DNA of 33,877 bases from Oscillospiraceae bacterium (lineage in GTDB: Bacteria; Bacillota; Clostridia; Oscillospirales; Oscillospiraceae), in contig CACYHB010000022.1 of assembly GCA_902774015.1 (NCBI GenBank), positions 1 to 33,877 on the forward strand. Reading direction: 5' to 3'. Below are positions 13,568-21,597 of the stretch, one piece after another (positions within the stretch are counted from its first letter, which is position 1; each line of letters opens with the position of its first letter). The translations under genes were made by a program, and so were the position numbers. The notes beneath the pieces are model-generated. The model had not been told where the DNA came from. It saw only the letters and a program-made list of their open reading frames with translations, and ran no database searches.

Positions 13568-14869
13568 TTACAATGATTTGACGTGCCTGTTTGTCAAAAG
13601 CAGGACCGCTGTGATCGAGAATCCTGCAGCGCAGATGACAAGAAGCACGGTACTGCCGAAAGCCTGAAGCGCCGCCCCCGCCAATACGGACGCGATCGGG
13701 ATCATTCCCTGTGAACCTATGCTTATGATGCTGCCTATCTTGCTGAGCTTGTTTTTTTCCACCCTGCGCTGGAGGGTAGTGTTGAGAGGAATGTTGATTA
13801 AGGAAAGCAAGAAACCAATTGCGAGGCATCCTGCACCGAACACCAGCAAAAAGGCGTTCAAAGAGACGCCTGATGCCACCAGCCGCCAGTATCCGACCGC
13901 CAGGGCGATCATCACGCCCGAAAAAACGCACAGCCTTTTGGCGACCTTCAGCCCGCATTGTTCCTCCTGATCTCCGGCGCTCATCATCACGGCTCCGATC
14001 AGGGAGCTGGCTCCTACACATACGCTGAAAACCGATGACCACAGTTCCGGTTTCAGAACGCTGTCGAACAGATAAGCCGGGGCAGACGCCAGATCCGTCT
14101 TGATGAAATATGGAATGAAATTCCCGGTCACAGGCGTGAAGAAGAAGTTGATGAACAGCGCTGCGCCGATGACGGCCATGATGGCTTTCTGGCCTTTCAG
14201 ATACAGTATGCCATCTTTCATGTCTGAAACCGCGAGGCCCAGCGTCATCGGTTCCGCAGAAGGCGTGTGATCATAGCGGATCAGCATTTCCGAGATTCCG
14301 GAGGCTGTAAAGCATGCGCCTACCGCCAGGAAAAGTACATTTATAGGCAGCACCGCATACAGAACGCCGGCCAGTACAACACCCAGGATCGACTCCATGG
14401 AGCTCTTGACCGAAAAATACGCGTTCGCCTGCTGCAATTGCTGCGGCTCTACGATATTCGGCAGCATCGCTCCGGCGGCGGGATTAAAGATGCCGCTGAC
14501 CATATTGCCCAGGATGCCGAGGATGAACAGGATCACGATATGCGCTTCTGACGATGGCAGGATCATCATAAGCACTGTGGCCAGAATGATCATCCCACCC
14601 TTGATGTAATCACAGACATACATGATCTTTGCCTTATTGAAACGGTCCCCGAGGACGCCGCCGACAGGTGTGAAAAGCAGCAGCGCAACGCCGCAAAGGG
14701 CAAGATATAAGCCCTGCAGAAAGGCGTTGTTTCCGCTGATCTCCAGAATATAAAAGCCAACGGCAAAGCTGTACAGAAGCGCGCCCAGTTCCGAGACAAG
14801 AGCTCCGAAGAAGACCAAGCGGTAGTTTCTGTTCGCAAAGACGTTGATTGCTTTCTTTTCATCGTTCAT
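13568..14869 (-). CDS. MFS transporter (EntS/MefA-like exporter)
   Basis: This 433-residue protein has about twelve membrane segments and fits the MFS_3 group, which includes EntS and macrolide exporters. Landmarks are NYRLVFFGALVSELGALLYS at the N-terminus, the loop-2/3 motif GGVLGDRFNKAKIM (about 74-87), and FNPAAGAMLPNIVEPQQLQQANA after helix 4. Substrate unknown, probably a drug or small peptide. ATG 14869 overlaps the end of the XRE regulator gene by 11 bases, so the two are translated together and the regulator likely controls the pump. GC content is visibly lower than in flanking genes, which suggests acquisition by transfer. Confidence 0.88.
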   Translation of the reverse strand: MNDEKKAINVFANRNYRLVFFGALVSELGALLYSFAVGFYILEISGNNAFLQGLYLALCGVALLLFTPVGGVLGDRFNKAKIMYVCDYIKGGMIILATVLMMILPSSEAHIVILFILGILGNMVSGIFNPAAGAMLPNIVEPQQLQQANAYFSVKSSMESILGVVLAGVLYAVLPINVLFLAVGACFTASGISEMLIRYDHTPSAEPMTLGLAVSDMKDGILYLKGQKAIMAVIGAALFINFFFTPVTGNFIPYFIKTDLASAPAYLFDSVLKPELWSSVFSVCVGASSLIGAVMMSAGDQEEQCGLKVAKRLCVFSGVMIALAVGYWRLVASGVSLNAFLLVFGAGCLAIGFLLSLINIPLNTTLQRRVEKNKLSKIGSIISIGSQGMIPIASVLAGAALQAFGSTVLLVICAAGFSITAVLLLTNRHVKSL

Positions 14870-15935
14870 TATTGGTCAGCTCCTTCCAGCTCCTTGACAG
14901 CTCCTGATTCCCCAGCAGGTCCAGGATCGTCTCGATGCTGTCTGCCGCCGTCGCACCCAGAGCATCATTAAGAATGACGTCCGTACGGTGCACGGGATAG
15001 CGAAGCGTCCGGATCCCATAATCCGGCCTTGCGTCGAACTTCCGGACGGCTGCAAGGACAGCGCGCAGAAACCTTGCCGCTTCTTCCGATTGTCCTTCCA
15101 GTGTATGGATATAGGCCATCACGGTATACAAGCTTGCCATGATCTTATCGGCAAAATCTGCTTTTTCTCCCTCCTTGAAGGACTCCAGATACGCGATCAG
15201 TCCGGACAGCATTCGCTTCGCGTCTGCGTATTCCCTGCGGGAAGATAAAACCAGCGCATATCCAATAACGGAATCCACGAGGCCGAATGTGTTGAGCAGC
15301 AAAGCTTCGGCGAGAAACGGCTCCGCTTCTTCGTGCTTTTTCAGATTCAGCGCCAGCACCGTGCCGATCATATCGCTGTATACGCCTCCCGCATTGTTCT
15401 TCTTCAACAGCTCAATGCATCTTTCTCCTTCGCCAAGAAGCATCCAGACACTGGCCATTTCACCGCTGATCGTCTGCTCGCCGATCTTCGGATCATGATT
15501 CTGCGAAATCAGAAGCTTTGCCTGCTCATATAATTCCAGGGCTCTTCTGGTTTCAGCGTGGTTTTTGCTGCCGACGCCAAAGAAAGCAAATACCTGAGCG
15601 CAGGCATGGACAACTTCAAAGGAGTTCGGAAACTTTTTGAGCGCCTTTTCCGCTTCGACCAGTGCCTCGGGATCCCTGACCCGGCAGTATTCACGTATTC
15701 TCTCTTCAATGGCGGCAATACGATTGTCCTTCACTCGGTAGCCCAGAAGAACATCCATTGAGACGTCAAAAAAGTCTGCGATCTCAACAAGCATGCTGAG
15801 TTCAGGTGTTGTTTGACCCGTTTCCCATTTGTATACCGAGCCGACGGTTACACCCATGGCTTCAGCAAACTGCTCCTGAGTCAATCGCCGTTCTCTCCGA
15901 AATGCGCGGATATTCTCTGCAAGCGTCAGTTTCAT
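14859..15935 (-). CDS. XRE-family regulator with TPR-like C-terminal domain
   Basis: The 358-residue protein has an N-terminal helix-turn-helix (LAENIRAFRRERRLTQEQFA, then GVTVGSVYKWETGQTTPELS; residues 5-55) and a long helical repeat region (about 75-340) like the tetratricopeptide domains of RRNPP-type or related sensors. Such domains often bind a peptide or partner. ATG 15935 follows GGAGGTCAC; an in-frame ATG eight codons upstream lacks a site. It overlaps the MFS exporter gene by 11 bases. A palindrome over its -10 box (15966-15978) suggests autoregulation. Codon and base use are less GC-rich than neighbours, as for the exporter. Confidence 0.87.
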   Translation of the reverse strand: MKLTLAENIRAFRRERRLTQEQFAEAMGVTVGSVYKWETGQTTPELSMLVEIADFFDVSMDVLLGYRVKDNRIAAIEERIREYCRVRDPEALVEAEKALKKFPNSFEVVHACAQVFAFFGVGSKNHAETRRALELYEQAKLLISQNHDPKIGEQTISGEMASVWMLLGEGERCIELLKKNNAGGVYSDMIGTVLALNLKKHEEAEPFLAEALLLNTFGLVDSVIGYALVLSSRREYADAKRMLSGLIAYLESFKEGEKADFADKIMASLYTVMAYIHTLEGQSEEAARFLRAVLAAVRKFDARPDYGIRTLRYPVHRTDVILNDALGATAADSIETILDLLGNQELSRSWKELTNNER

Positions 15936-15965
15936 TCCCGTGACCTCCGGAATCATCATGATCTG

Positions 15966-15999
15966 CGTATATTATACGTCGGCAGATACGGGAGGTGAA
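15966..15999 (-). promoter_or_regulatory. Promoter and candidate operator of the XRE-MFS operon
   Basis: Minus-strand TTCACC (15999-15994), 17-base spacer, TATAAT (15976-15971). CGTATA-T-TATACG (15966-15978) is a perfect 13-bp palindrome centred on the -10 box, a likely site for the regulator itself. Confidence 0.55.
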
Positions 16000-16090
16000 G
16001 ACATTTCCAATACTAATGATATAATTTTTTTACATATTGACAGTATGGGTTTTCTGCGGCTCGTCAGCATGATCAAGTGAAGAACAGTCA

Positions 16091-16130
16091 AAAAAACGGA
16101 CTGCTGTAATCCATACAGCAATCCGTTTTT
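16091..16130 (-). terminator. clpB terminator
   Basis: On the minus strand AAAAACGGA-x-TGCTGTA pairs with TACAGCA-x-TCCGTTTTT (one internal mismatch) and is followed by further Ts and GAC. It is 108 bp past the clpB stop. The plus strand also has a T-run. Confidence 0.8.
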
Positions 16131-16237
16131 GTCTGCCCATCGTGTCAGGCAGATGCCAAAATCAGCTTTTGTTTCAAGACTTTCTTATGCGCCTCCGCCT
16201 TTTCCGTCCGGGCTTTTCCATTTTTCCGCTTCTTCGC

Positions 16238-18817
16238 TCAGCGGCAGATCAGCTCGCCGTCCCGCACGTCCACGGTGAGGGTGCTGCCGGCGGCGAGGTC
16301 GCCCCGCAGGATGGTGCGGGCCAGGAGGGTCTCCACACTGCTCTGCAGATAGCGGCGCAGCGGGCGCGCGCCGTAGAGCGGATCGTAGCCCCGCTCGATG
16401 ATGAGCGCCTTGGCCTCGTCGGTGATGACCAGCTTCAGGCTGCGCTCGCCGAGACGCCGGCGCAGCGACTCCACCATGATGTCGATGATGCCGGTGAGAT
16501 TCTCCTTCGTCAGCGGCTTGAAGAGGATGGTCTCATCCAGACGGTTCAGAAATTCCGGCCGGAAGCTGCGCTTGAGATCGCGCATGACCAGCTCCTGCGC
16601 TTCCCCGGAGATGCTGCCGTCGGGCTGGATGCCGTCCAGCAGATACTGGCTGCCCAGGTTGGAGGTGAGGATGATGATGGTATTCTTGAAGTCCACGGTG
16701 CGGCCCTGGGAGTCGGTGATGCGGCCGTCGTCCAGGATCTGCAGCAGGATGTTGAACACGTCGGGGTGAGCCTTCTCGATCTCATCAAAGAGCACCACGC
16801 TGTAGGGCTTGCGGCGCACGGCCTCGGTGAGCTGGCCGCCCTCGTCGTAGCCCACGTATCCCGGAGGCGCGCCGATGAGACGGGAGACGGAGAACTTCTC
16901 CATATACTCGGTCATGTCGATGCGCACGATGTTGTGCTCGTCGTCAAAGAGGCTCTCGGCCAGGCTCTTGGCCAGCTCCGTCTTGCCCACGCCCGTGGGG
17001 CCGAGGAAGAGGAAGGAGCCGATGGGCCGGTTGGGATCCGCGATGCCGGCGCGGGAGCGGAGGATGGCCTCCGTCACCTTCTGCACGGCCTCGTCCTGGC
17101 CGACGACGCGCTTATGAAGCTGCTCGTCCAGATGCAGGATCTTCTCCCGCTCCCCCTCCATGAGCCGGGAGACCGGGATGCCGGTCCACTTGGCAACGAT
17201 GCCGGAGATCTCCTCCTCGGTGACGGTATCGTGCACCATGGAGTTCTGCCGGCTGTCCTCGGAGAGCTTCTCCGCCTCCTGCAGCTTCCGCTCCAGGGCG
17301 GGCAGCTCGGAATAGCGCAGGCGGGCCGCCGTCTCGTACTCGTAGCGGAGCTGGGCGTTTTCGATATCCGCGTGCATCTTCTCGATCTCGGACTTGAGGC
17401 GCTTGACCTCGTCCACGCTGTTTTTCTCCGCTTCCCAGCGGGACTTCATGGCGTTGAACTGATCCTTGAGATTGGCAAGCTCCTCCCGGAGCTTGCTCAG
17501 GCGCTCCTGACTGAGCTGGTCCTCTTCCTTCTTGAGGGCCATCTCCTCGATCTCCATCTGCATGATCTTGCGGCGGATATCGTCCAGCTCCGCGGGCATG
17601 GAGTCGATCTCCGTGCGGATCAGGGCGCAGGCCTCGTCCACCAGGTCGATGGCCTTGTCAGGCAGGAAGCGGTCGGTGATGTAGCGGTGGGAGAGGGTCG
17701 CCGCCGCCACAAGCGCGTTGTCGTGGATGCGCACGCCGTGGTAGACCTCGTAGCGCTCCTTCAGGCCGCGCAGAATGGAAATGGTGTCCTCCACGGTGGG
17801 CTCGTCTACCAGCACCGGCTGGAAACGCCGCTCCAGCGCCGCGTCCTTTTCGATGTACTTGCGGTATTCGTCCAGTGTGGTTGCGCCGATGCAGTGCAGC
17901 TCGCCCCGGGCCAGCATCGGCTTCAGGAGATTGCCCGCGTCCATGCTGCCCTCGGTTTTGCCCGCGCCGACGATGGTATGCAGCTCGTCGATGAAGAGGA
18001 TGATGCCGCCCTCGGACTTGCGGATCTCCTCCAGCACCGCCTTCAGCCGCTCCTCAAACTCGCCCCGGTATTTGGCGCCTGCGATCAGCGCGCCCATGTC
18101 CAGGGAGAAGATGGTCTTGTCCTTGAGTCCCTCCGGCACGTCCCCGCGCACGATGCGCTGGGCCAGGCCCTCGGCGATGGCGGTCTTGCCCACGCCGGGT
18201 TCGCCGATGAGGACGGGGTTGTTCTTTGTCTTGCGGGAGAGGATGCGGATCACGTTGCGGATCTCGTTGTCCCGCCCGATGACCGGGTCCAGCTCGTTCT
18301 CCCGGGCGCGCTTGACCAGATCCGTGCCGTACTTTGCCAGGGCGTCGTAGGTACTCTCGGGGTTGTCGCCGGTGACGGGCGCGGTCTTGACCTTGCTCAG
18401 TTCCGTCGTGAAGGCGGCCTTGGTGATGCCGTGGTCGGCGAAGATACGCTTGATGGCCGGGGTCGCGACGGCGAAAATGCCGATCATCAGGTGCTCCACG
18501 GAGGTGTATTCGTCCCCCATGGACTTGGCGGCCTTCTCGGCGGCGTTGAGCACGCGGCTCGCCTCGGAGGAGAGATACACCTCGCCGCTCTGACCCACCT
18601 TGGGGAGCGCCGAGATGGCGGTGTCCAGTTCCGCGAGGACCGCGTTGCAGTCCACGCCCATCTTGCCGAGCAGAGAGGGGATCAGCCCGCCGTCCTGGTC
18701 GATGAGGGCGTAGAGCAGATGCTCCGGCGCGATATAATTGTTGCGGTTTTCCTGAGCCATGGCCTGTGCGGTCTGCACGGCCTCCAGGCTCTTCTGCGTG
18801 TAGTTGCTGGCGTTCAT
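16238..18817 (-). CDS. clpB: ATP-dependent disaggregase ClpB
   Basis: ClpB is a hexameric AAA+ chaperone that works with DnaK to pull apart aggregated proteins. The 859-residue protein has the N-terminal Clp repeat domain (SLEAVQTAQ...[11 protein letters not shown]), AAA module 1 with GEPGVGKT and LFIDELHT, the middle coiled-coil domain (about 400-520, rich in Glu/Lys/Arg heptads), and AAA module 2 with [23 protein letters not shown] and the C-terminal GARPLRR. Start ATG 18817 ([15 protein letters not shown]) has GGAGGTG seven bases upstream; the ATG at 18832 is the ribosome binding site itself. No CIRCE operator is seen. Repeat element B ends about 60 bp upstream of the start. Confidence 0.96.
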   Translation of the reverse strand: MNASNYTQKSLEAVQTAQAMAQENRNNYIAPEHLLYALIDQDGGLIPSLLGKMGVDCNAVLAELDTAISALPKVGQSGEVYLSSEASRVLNAAEKAAKSMGDEYTSVEHLMIGIFAVATPAIKRIFADHGITKAAFTTELSKVKTAPVTGDNPESTYDALAKYGTDLVKRARENELDPVIGRDNEIRNVIRILSRKTKNNPVLIGEPGVGKTAIAEGLAQRIVRGDVPEGLKDKTIFSLDMGALIAGAKYRGEFEERLKAVLEEIRKSEGGIILFIDELHTIVGAGKTEGSMDAGNLLKPMLARGELHCIGATTLDEYRKYIEKDAALERRFQPVLVDEPTVEDTISILRGLKERYEVYHGVRIHDNALVAAATLSHRYITDRFLPDKAIDLVDEACALIRTEIDSMPAELDDIRRKIMQMEIEEMALKKEEDQLSQERLSKLREELANLKDQFNAMKSRWEAEKNSVDEVKRLKSEIEKMHADIENAQLRYEYETAARLRYSELPALERKLQEAEKLSEDSRQNSMVHDTVTEEEISGIVAKWTGIPVSRLMEGEREKILHLDEQLHKRVVGQDEAVQKVTEAILRSRAGIADPNRPIGSFLFLGPTGVGKTELAKSLAESLFDDEHNIVRIDMTEYMEKFSVSRLIGAPPGYVGYDEGGQLTEAVRRKPYSVVLFDEIEKAHPDVFNILLQILDDGRITDSQGRTVDFKNTIIILTSNLGSQYLLDGIQPDGSISGEAQELVMRDLKRSFRPEFLNRLDETILFKPLTKENLTGIIDIMVESLRRRLGERSLKLVITDEAKALIIERGYDPLYGARPLRRYLQSSVETLLARTILRGDLAAGSTLTVDVRDGELICR

Positions 18818-18878
18818 AACAACACCTCCCAAAAGGAAGATTTATAATATTCTTTCCTGCATGACAGCAGATATTTCT

Positions 18879-19400
18879 CTGCGTAATTGCGCCCCCCATT
18901 CTTTCTTTTTGGAGCTTGCCCAAAAAGAAAGAATGCGCCGCGCCCGGTGGAAGAAAGAAAAAGGCGCTTGTCAGAGTGGGCGACACAAGGTCTGAGCGTG
19001 GGTCGCCGCCGTCCGAATGTTGGAATCCCCGGTGCACCCTGGTGTTCGCTGCCGCTATGCTGTGCAGATCGGGGCGCTCATAAGCACACCCCGGCGGCTC
19101 GACGCCTGCCAGTCAGGTTTGCAGGTGCCGGCGTCCTCGACGGCCCGAAGTGATACTCTCGGCGAGCCGCGGTCTGGAGCGGGCTGCTTTCTTCGTCGGA
19201 AGTACCGGAGAGCGGCAGCGGTATGCGGAGAACACAGCCTCGCGTACCTGCTTTAGCGGCGACCCCGGATCTGCCCTTAGACTCCCCAATCGGGGAGAGG
19301 AGTCCAGAGGAGACCTCCTCTGGTCGCCTTTCTTTGGAGTGTAAGAACCGTTTCTTTCCGCGAACAGGAAAGAAATGGTTCTTGATATGCGCAGCTTGCC
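18879..19400 (-). repeat. Large non-coding repeat element, copy B (inverted relative to A)
   Basis: About 522 bp, the reverse complement of copy A end to end. It opens with CTGCGTAATTGCGCCCCCC and hairpin ATTCTTTCTTTTTGG/CCAAAAAGAAAGAAT, and closes with hairpin CGTTTCTTTCC/GGAAAGAAATGG and GCGCAGCTTGCC. Core blocks: GTCGCCGCCGTCCGAATGTT (from 19002), GGTGTTCGCTGCCGCTA (19041-19057) and CGGCGTCCTCGACGGCCC (19129-19146). It lies between the RHH gene and clpB, both on the minus strand. No conserved reading frame or transposase is present. Confidence 0.85.
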
Positions 19401-19476
19401 GTCTCTGCCGACACGCTGCAGAATAACGCACATGTTCTTCTGCATGCTTCCCCCGTTGGCGGAAGGCCGGGATCTG

Positions 19477-20124
19477 TCAGATGTGGATCTTCGCGTTTCG
19501 CATGTGCGAGAAATAGGCTGCCTCCACCTCATGGGCGTCCAGACGCCCGCTGAGATAGCTTTTCAGCAGCTTGTCGAAGAGCTTGATGTACTCCGACAGG
19601 GCCTGCGCCAGTTCCTCGCTCGTACAGTCGTGGTCGGGCACGGCGATGGAGCGCACGAACTTGCCGTCATAGAGGGCATAGTCGACGTCGGCGCCGGTCA
19701 GGGGGCGCAGGTGCGCGTCCTCGATCTGCTTCCAGAGCCGGAAGAAATCGGTCATGGCCTCGATCAGCCCGGCCGACTGGGTCCGGAAGACCACGCTCAG
19801 CTCGCCGATGGCCTCTCCTCCGCCGCGGTACAGCTCCACCTCGTACTTGACCGTGGGGCGGTATTTGTACTCCAGCGAGCTTTTGAGCGACATGGAGAAG
19901 CTGTTTGGCGCAAAGAAAGGCACCAGATCCCGCGACGGGCTCATCAGCTGCTCGATGGCGGAGAGCACATCGTTGATGCGGCGCTCGGGGGTGGTATAGT
20001 TCACGTACTCGGCCAGGATCTGGTTGATGAGGTTGGAGCGGTTGGTGCCCATACGGTGGGCCAGCGCGTCCACTTCCCGGACCACCTCGTCGTTGAGCAT
20101 CAGGCTGTACAGCGTCTTTTTCAT
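19477..20124 (-). CDS. Ribbon-helix-helix protein with a long C-terminal domain
   Basis: The 215-residue protein starts with a CopG/Arc-like ribbon-helix-helix (KKTLYSLMLNDEVVREVDAL, then HRMGTNRSNLINQILAEYV; 2-42), so it is probably a DNA-binding protein. The remaining 170 residues are of unknown fold, with a beta-rich part (YKYRPTVKYEVELY) and a helical tail; CopG-type repressors are usually far shorter, so this may sense a ligand or form oligomers. I start at ATG 20124 because a good sigma-A promoter at 20188-20216 would start RNA near 20181, leaving upstream in-frame codons untranscribed. No partner toxin gene is adjacent. Confidence 0.78.
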   Translation of the reverse strand: MKKTLYSLMLNDEVVREVDALAHRMGTNRSNLINQILAEYVNYTTPERRINDVLSAIEQLMSPSRDLVPFFAPNSFSMSLKSSLEYKYRPTVKYEVELYRGGGEAIGELSVVFRTQSAGLIEAMTDFFRLWKQIEDAHLRPLTGADVDYALYDGKFVRSIAVPDHDCTSEELAQALSEYIKLFDKLLKSYLSGRLDAHEVEAAYFSHMRNAKIHI

Positions 20125-20187
20125 GGCAGAGCCTCTTTTCCCGGGCGGTGCGGCATGCACGGCACAGCCCTTGTTTTCTATGGTCTC

Positions 20188-20216
20188 AGTATAACGCACG
20201 CGTCTAACTTTGTCAA
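20188..20216 (-). promoter_or_regulatory. Sigma-A promoter of the RHH gene
   Basis: Minus-strand TTGACA (20216-20211), 17-base spacer, TATACT (20193-20188). The flanking sequence upstream is very AT-rich. Confidence 0.85.
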
Positions 20217-20271
20217 TATTTATATATAAATTTAATTGCAAATTATATATGAACAAAAAATGATCCCGCTC

Positions 20272-20300
20272 TTGATTTTTCCCCGCGGATTGGGTATAAT
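20272..20300 (+). promoter_or_regulatory. Sigma-A promoter of tRNA-Ser
   Basis: TTGATT (20272-20277), 17-base spacer, TATAAT (20295-20300), 12 bases before the mature tRNA 5' end. Confidence 0.85.
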
Positions 20301-20312
20301 GCCAGCGTACAC

Positions 20313-20404
20313 GGAGGGTTACTCAAGTGGTCGAAGAGGCGTGACTCGAAATCTCGTAGGCCGGTAACTCCGGTGCTAGGGTTCAAATCCCTAACCCTCC
20401 GCCA
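20313..20404 (+). tRNA. tRNA-Ser (anticodon CGA)
   Basis: The 92-base gene folds as a type II tRNA. The acceptor arm is GGAGGGT/ACCCTCC with discriminator G and encoded CCA (20402-20404). The D arm is CTC/GAG, the T arm TAGGG-TTCAAAT-CCCTA, and the long variable arm has GGCCGG/CCGGT-type pairing. The anticodon loop CTCGAAA places CGA at 20347-20349, reading UCG. The anticodon stem is CGTGA against TCTCG, leaving T20342 opposite T20354, an unusual mismatch; all other pairs are sound. Serine identity follows from the anticodon, G73 and the long variable arm. Confidence 0.95.
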
Positions 20405-20406
20405 TG

Positions 20407-20459
20407 AAAGAAACCTCTTTTGTCTGCCAAAAGGACAAGGGAGGTTTCTTTGTTGTTTT
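20407..20459 (+). terminator. tRNA-Ser terminator
   Basis: AAGAAACCTC plus TTGTC pairs with GACAA plus GAGGTTTCTT across 20407-20451 (two internal mismatches), followed by the T-rich GTTGTTTT. Confidence 0.8.
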
Positions 20460-20481
20460 AACGAGATGAGCATGATATATT
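20453..20481 (+). promoter_or_regulatory. Promoter of the BltD-like acetyltransferase gene
   Basis: TTGTTT (20453-20458), 17-base spacer, TATATT (20476-20481). The -35 overlaps the T-tract of the tRNA terminator. Confidence 0.55.
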
Positions 20482-20514
20482 ATTTCTATACGCTTCGGAT
20501 GGGAGGAATGACGA

Positions 20515-21000
20515 ATGGTACATTTGGAAGAATTAAACAAGTATAATGTATGGGACGTTATCGAACTAACTGTAAAAAAAGAGCAGGAAAGCTTTATCGC
20601 AGGCAATGAATGGAGTCTCGTCCATGCCTATGTGGGAAACAAAACCGAAGGCGCGGTATACCCTTTTGGAATTTTCGATGATGATAAAGCTGTTGGATTC
20701 TTAATGATCGCTTATGACTATGGCGAAGTATGCAATGATCCTGACGCGCCGGAAATATCCCAAAAGAATTATTTCCTTTGGCGATTGATGATAGATGAAG
20801 AAGAGCAAGGAAAAGGTTACGGGAAGAAAGCAGTAAAGCTTGCCTTGGAGTTTGTTAAGACATTCCCGCACGGCAAAGCGGATTACTGCTGGCTTTGCTA
20901 TGACAAAAACAACGAAGTCGCAAGGAAGCTATATCTTTCCATGGGATTTCAGGAGATTGGTGAACAGGATGATGATATCAACGCGGTAATTAAACTATAG
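20515..21000 (+). CDS. GNAT acetyltransferase, spermidine acetyltransferase (BltD)-like
   Basis: The 161-residue protein has the acetyl-CoA-binding motif A LWRLMIDEEEQGKGYGKKAV (about 93-112, with QGKGYG) and motif B with YDKNNEVARKLYLSMGF. The layout with GNEWSLVHAYV and PFGIFDDDKAVGFLMI is like BltD/SpeG-type polyamine acetyltransferases; the substrate is inferred only from that likeness. GGGAGG lies eight bases before ATG 20515. The gene is far richer in A and T than its surroundings and sits right behind a tRNA gene, both signs of horizontal acquisition. It has its own promoter and terminator. Confidence 0.88.
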   Translation: MVHLEELNKYNVWDVIELTVKKEQESFIAGNEWSLVHAYVGNKTEGAVYPFGIFDDDKAVGFLMIAYDYGEVCNDPDAPEISQKNYFLWRLMIDEEEQGKGYGKKAVKLALEFVKTFPHGKADYCWLCYDKNNEVARKLYLSMGFQEIGEQDDDINAVIKL

Positions 21001-21011
21001 AAAATACGCTG

Positions 21012-21071
21012 GTGTACTTTTAGGCGTACTTAGCTTGAAAAGTGTACTTTTACGCGGACTTAGACAGAAAA
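21012..21071 (+). repeat. 30-bp tandem direct repeat
   Basis: Two adjacent 30-bp units (21012-21041 and 21042-21071) agree at about 25 positions; both open with GTGTACTTTTA and end in GAAAA. There is no spacer, so it is not CRISPR. It lies between the acetyltransferase gene and its terminator. Confidence 0.7.
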
Positions 21072-21106
21072 GGATTGTTATTTTAACAGATAGCAATCCT
21101 TTTTTT
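21068..21106 (+). terminator. Terminator of the BltD-like gene
   Basis: AAAAGGATTG (21068-21077) pairs with CAATCCTTTT (21094-21103), with a T-run from 21100 to 21106. Confidence 0.85.
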
Positions 21107-21307
21107 GTTGCCCAAAATCGCTGCTTAGATGGGCTTGACTGTCACGACTGGTTCATCGAGTTTAGAAAGCTTTTGATGATTGATGGAAAAGCTCTGATAG
21201 AGGCTTTTTCTCAAACTATGATTAAGGACAGCGATAAAGTAAACTCTTTCTTAGACGAACTAAATGAAGTTACTACAATAAGAACGCAAATTGCATGTAG
21301 TGTCTGA
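21104..21307 (+). pseudogene. AT-rich coding remnant
   Basis: An open frame ending at TGA 21305-21307 looks protein-like in composition, including FIEFRKLLMIDGKALIEAFS and DELNEVTTIRTQIACSV, but it starts inside a terminator hairpin and has no ribosome binding site. The only internal ATG (21176) would give 43 residues. I do not recognise it. A strong terminator follows at 21328, as expected if it is the 3' end of a formerly longer gene in the acquired patch. Confidence 0.35.
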
Positions 21308-21327
21308 AATCTATAAAACGCTATATT

Positions 21328-21368
21328 AGAAAGATGGCCTACACCTAAGTGGTGTAGGCCGTCTTTCT
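21328..21368 (+). terminator. Strong bidirectional hairpin closing the AT-rich patch
   Basis: AGAAAGA-T-GGCCTACACC pairs with GGTGTAGGCC-G-TCTTTCT around TAAGT: 17 pairs with one mismatch. Confidence 0.75.
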
Positions 21369-21376
21369 ATTCCTGA

Positions 21377-21404
21377 TAGACAGCTGCCAAGCATTTTCTA
21401 TAAT
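21377..21404 (+). promoter_or_regulatory. Distal promoter of the flavodiiron gene
   Basis: TAGACA (21377-21382), 16-base spacer, TATAAT (21399-21404). It would give a leader of about 187 bases that contains a CCCGCCC/GGGCGGG hairpin near 21422-21439. Confidence 0.5.
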
Positions 21405-21506
21405 ACTGTCTTATGAGCCCCCGCCCGCGAGGGCGGGTGTATTTCGTATTTCGGAGTCAGCCGCCGGGAGGTCCCTCCTTTTTCTTTCCCCAGTCCATTT
21501 CTCTCC

Positions 21507-21535
21507 TTGCATTGAAAGAATGCGCTTGGTATACT
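21507..21535 (+). promoter_or_regulatory. Proximal promoter of the flavodiiron gene
   Basis: TTGCAT (21507-21512), 17-base spacer, TATACT (21530-21535). It excludes the ATG at 21520 as a start, since that lies in the spacer. Confidence 0.65.
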
Positions 21536-21597
21536 GGAAACAGGAACGTCGACGTGCATCGACAACTCGGGAAAATCTTACATGGGAGGACAAAAGG

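Noticed and set aside
16142-18847. 900-codon plus-strand open frame opposite clpB
   Set aside because: Antisense shadow of clpB; composition is typical of GC-rich antisense frames and no family is recognisable.
18818-18878. CIRCE (HrcA) operator before clpB
   Set aside because: No TTAGCACTC/GAGTGCTAA inverted repeat is present.
21012-21071. Possible CRISPR
   Set aside because: Only two units, directly adjacent with no spacer, no cas gene.
20405-21500. Phage-type attachment site repeating the tRNA-Ser 3' end
   Set aside because: I found no second copy of the tRNA 3' sequence downstream and no integrase gene.
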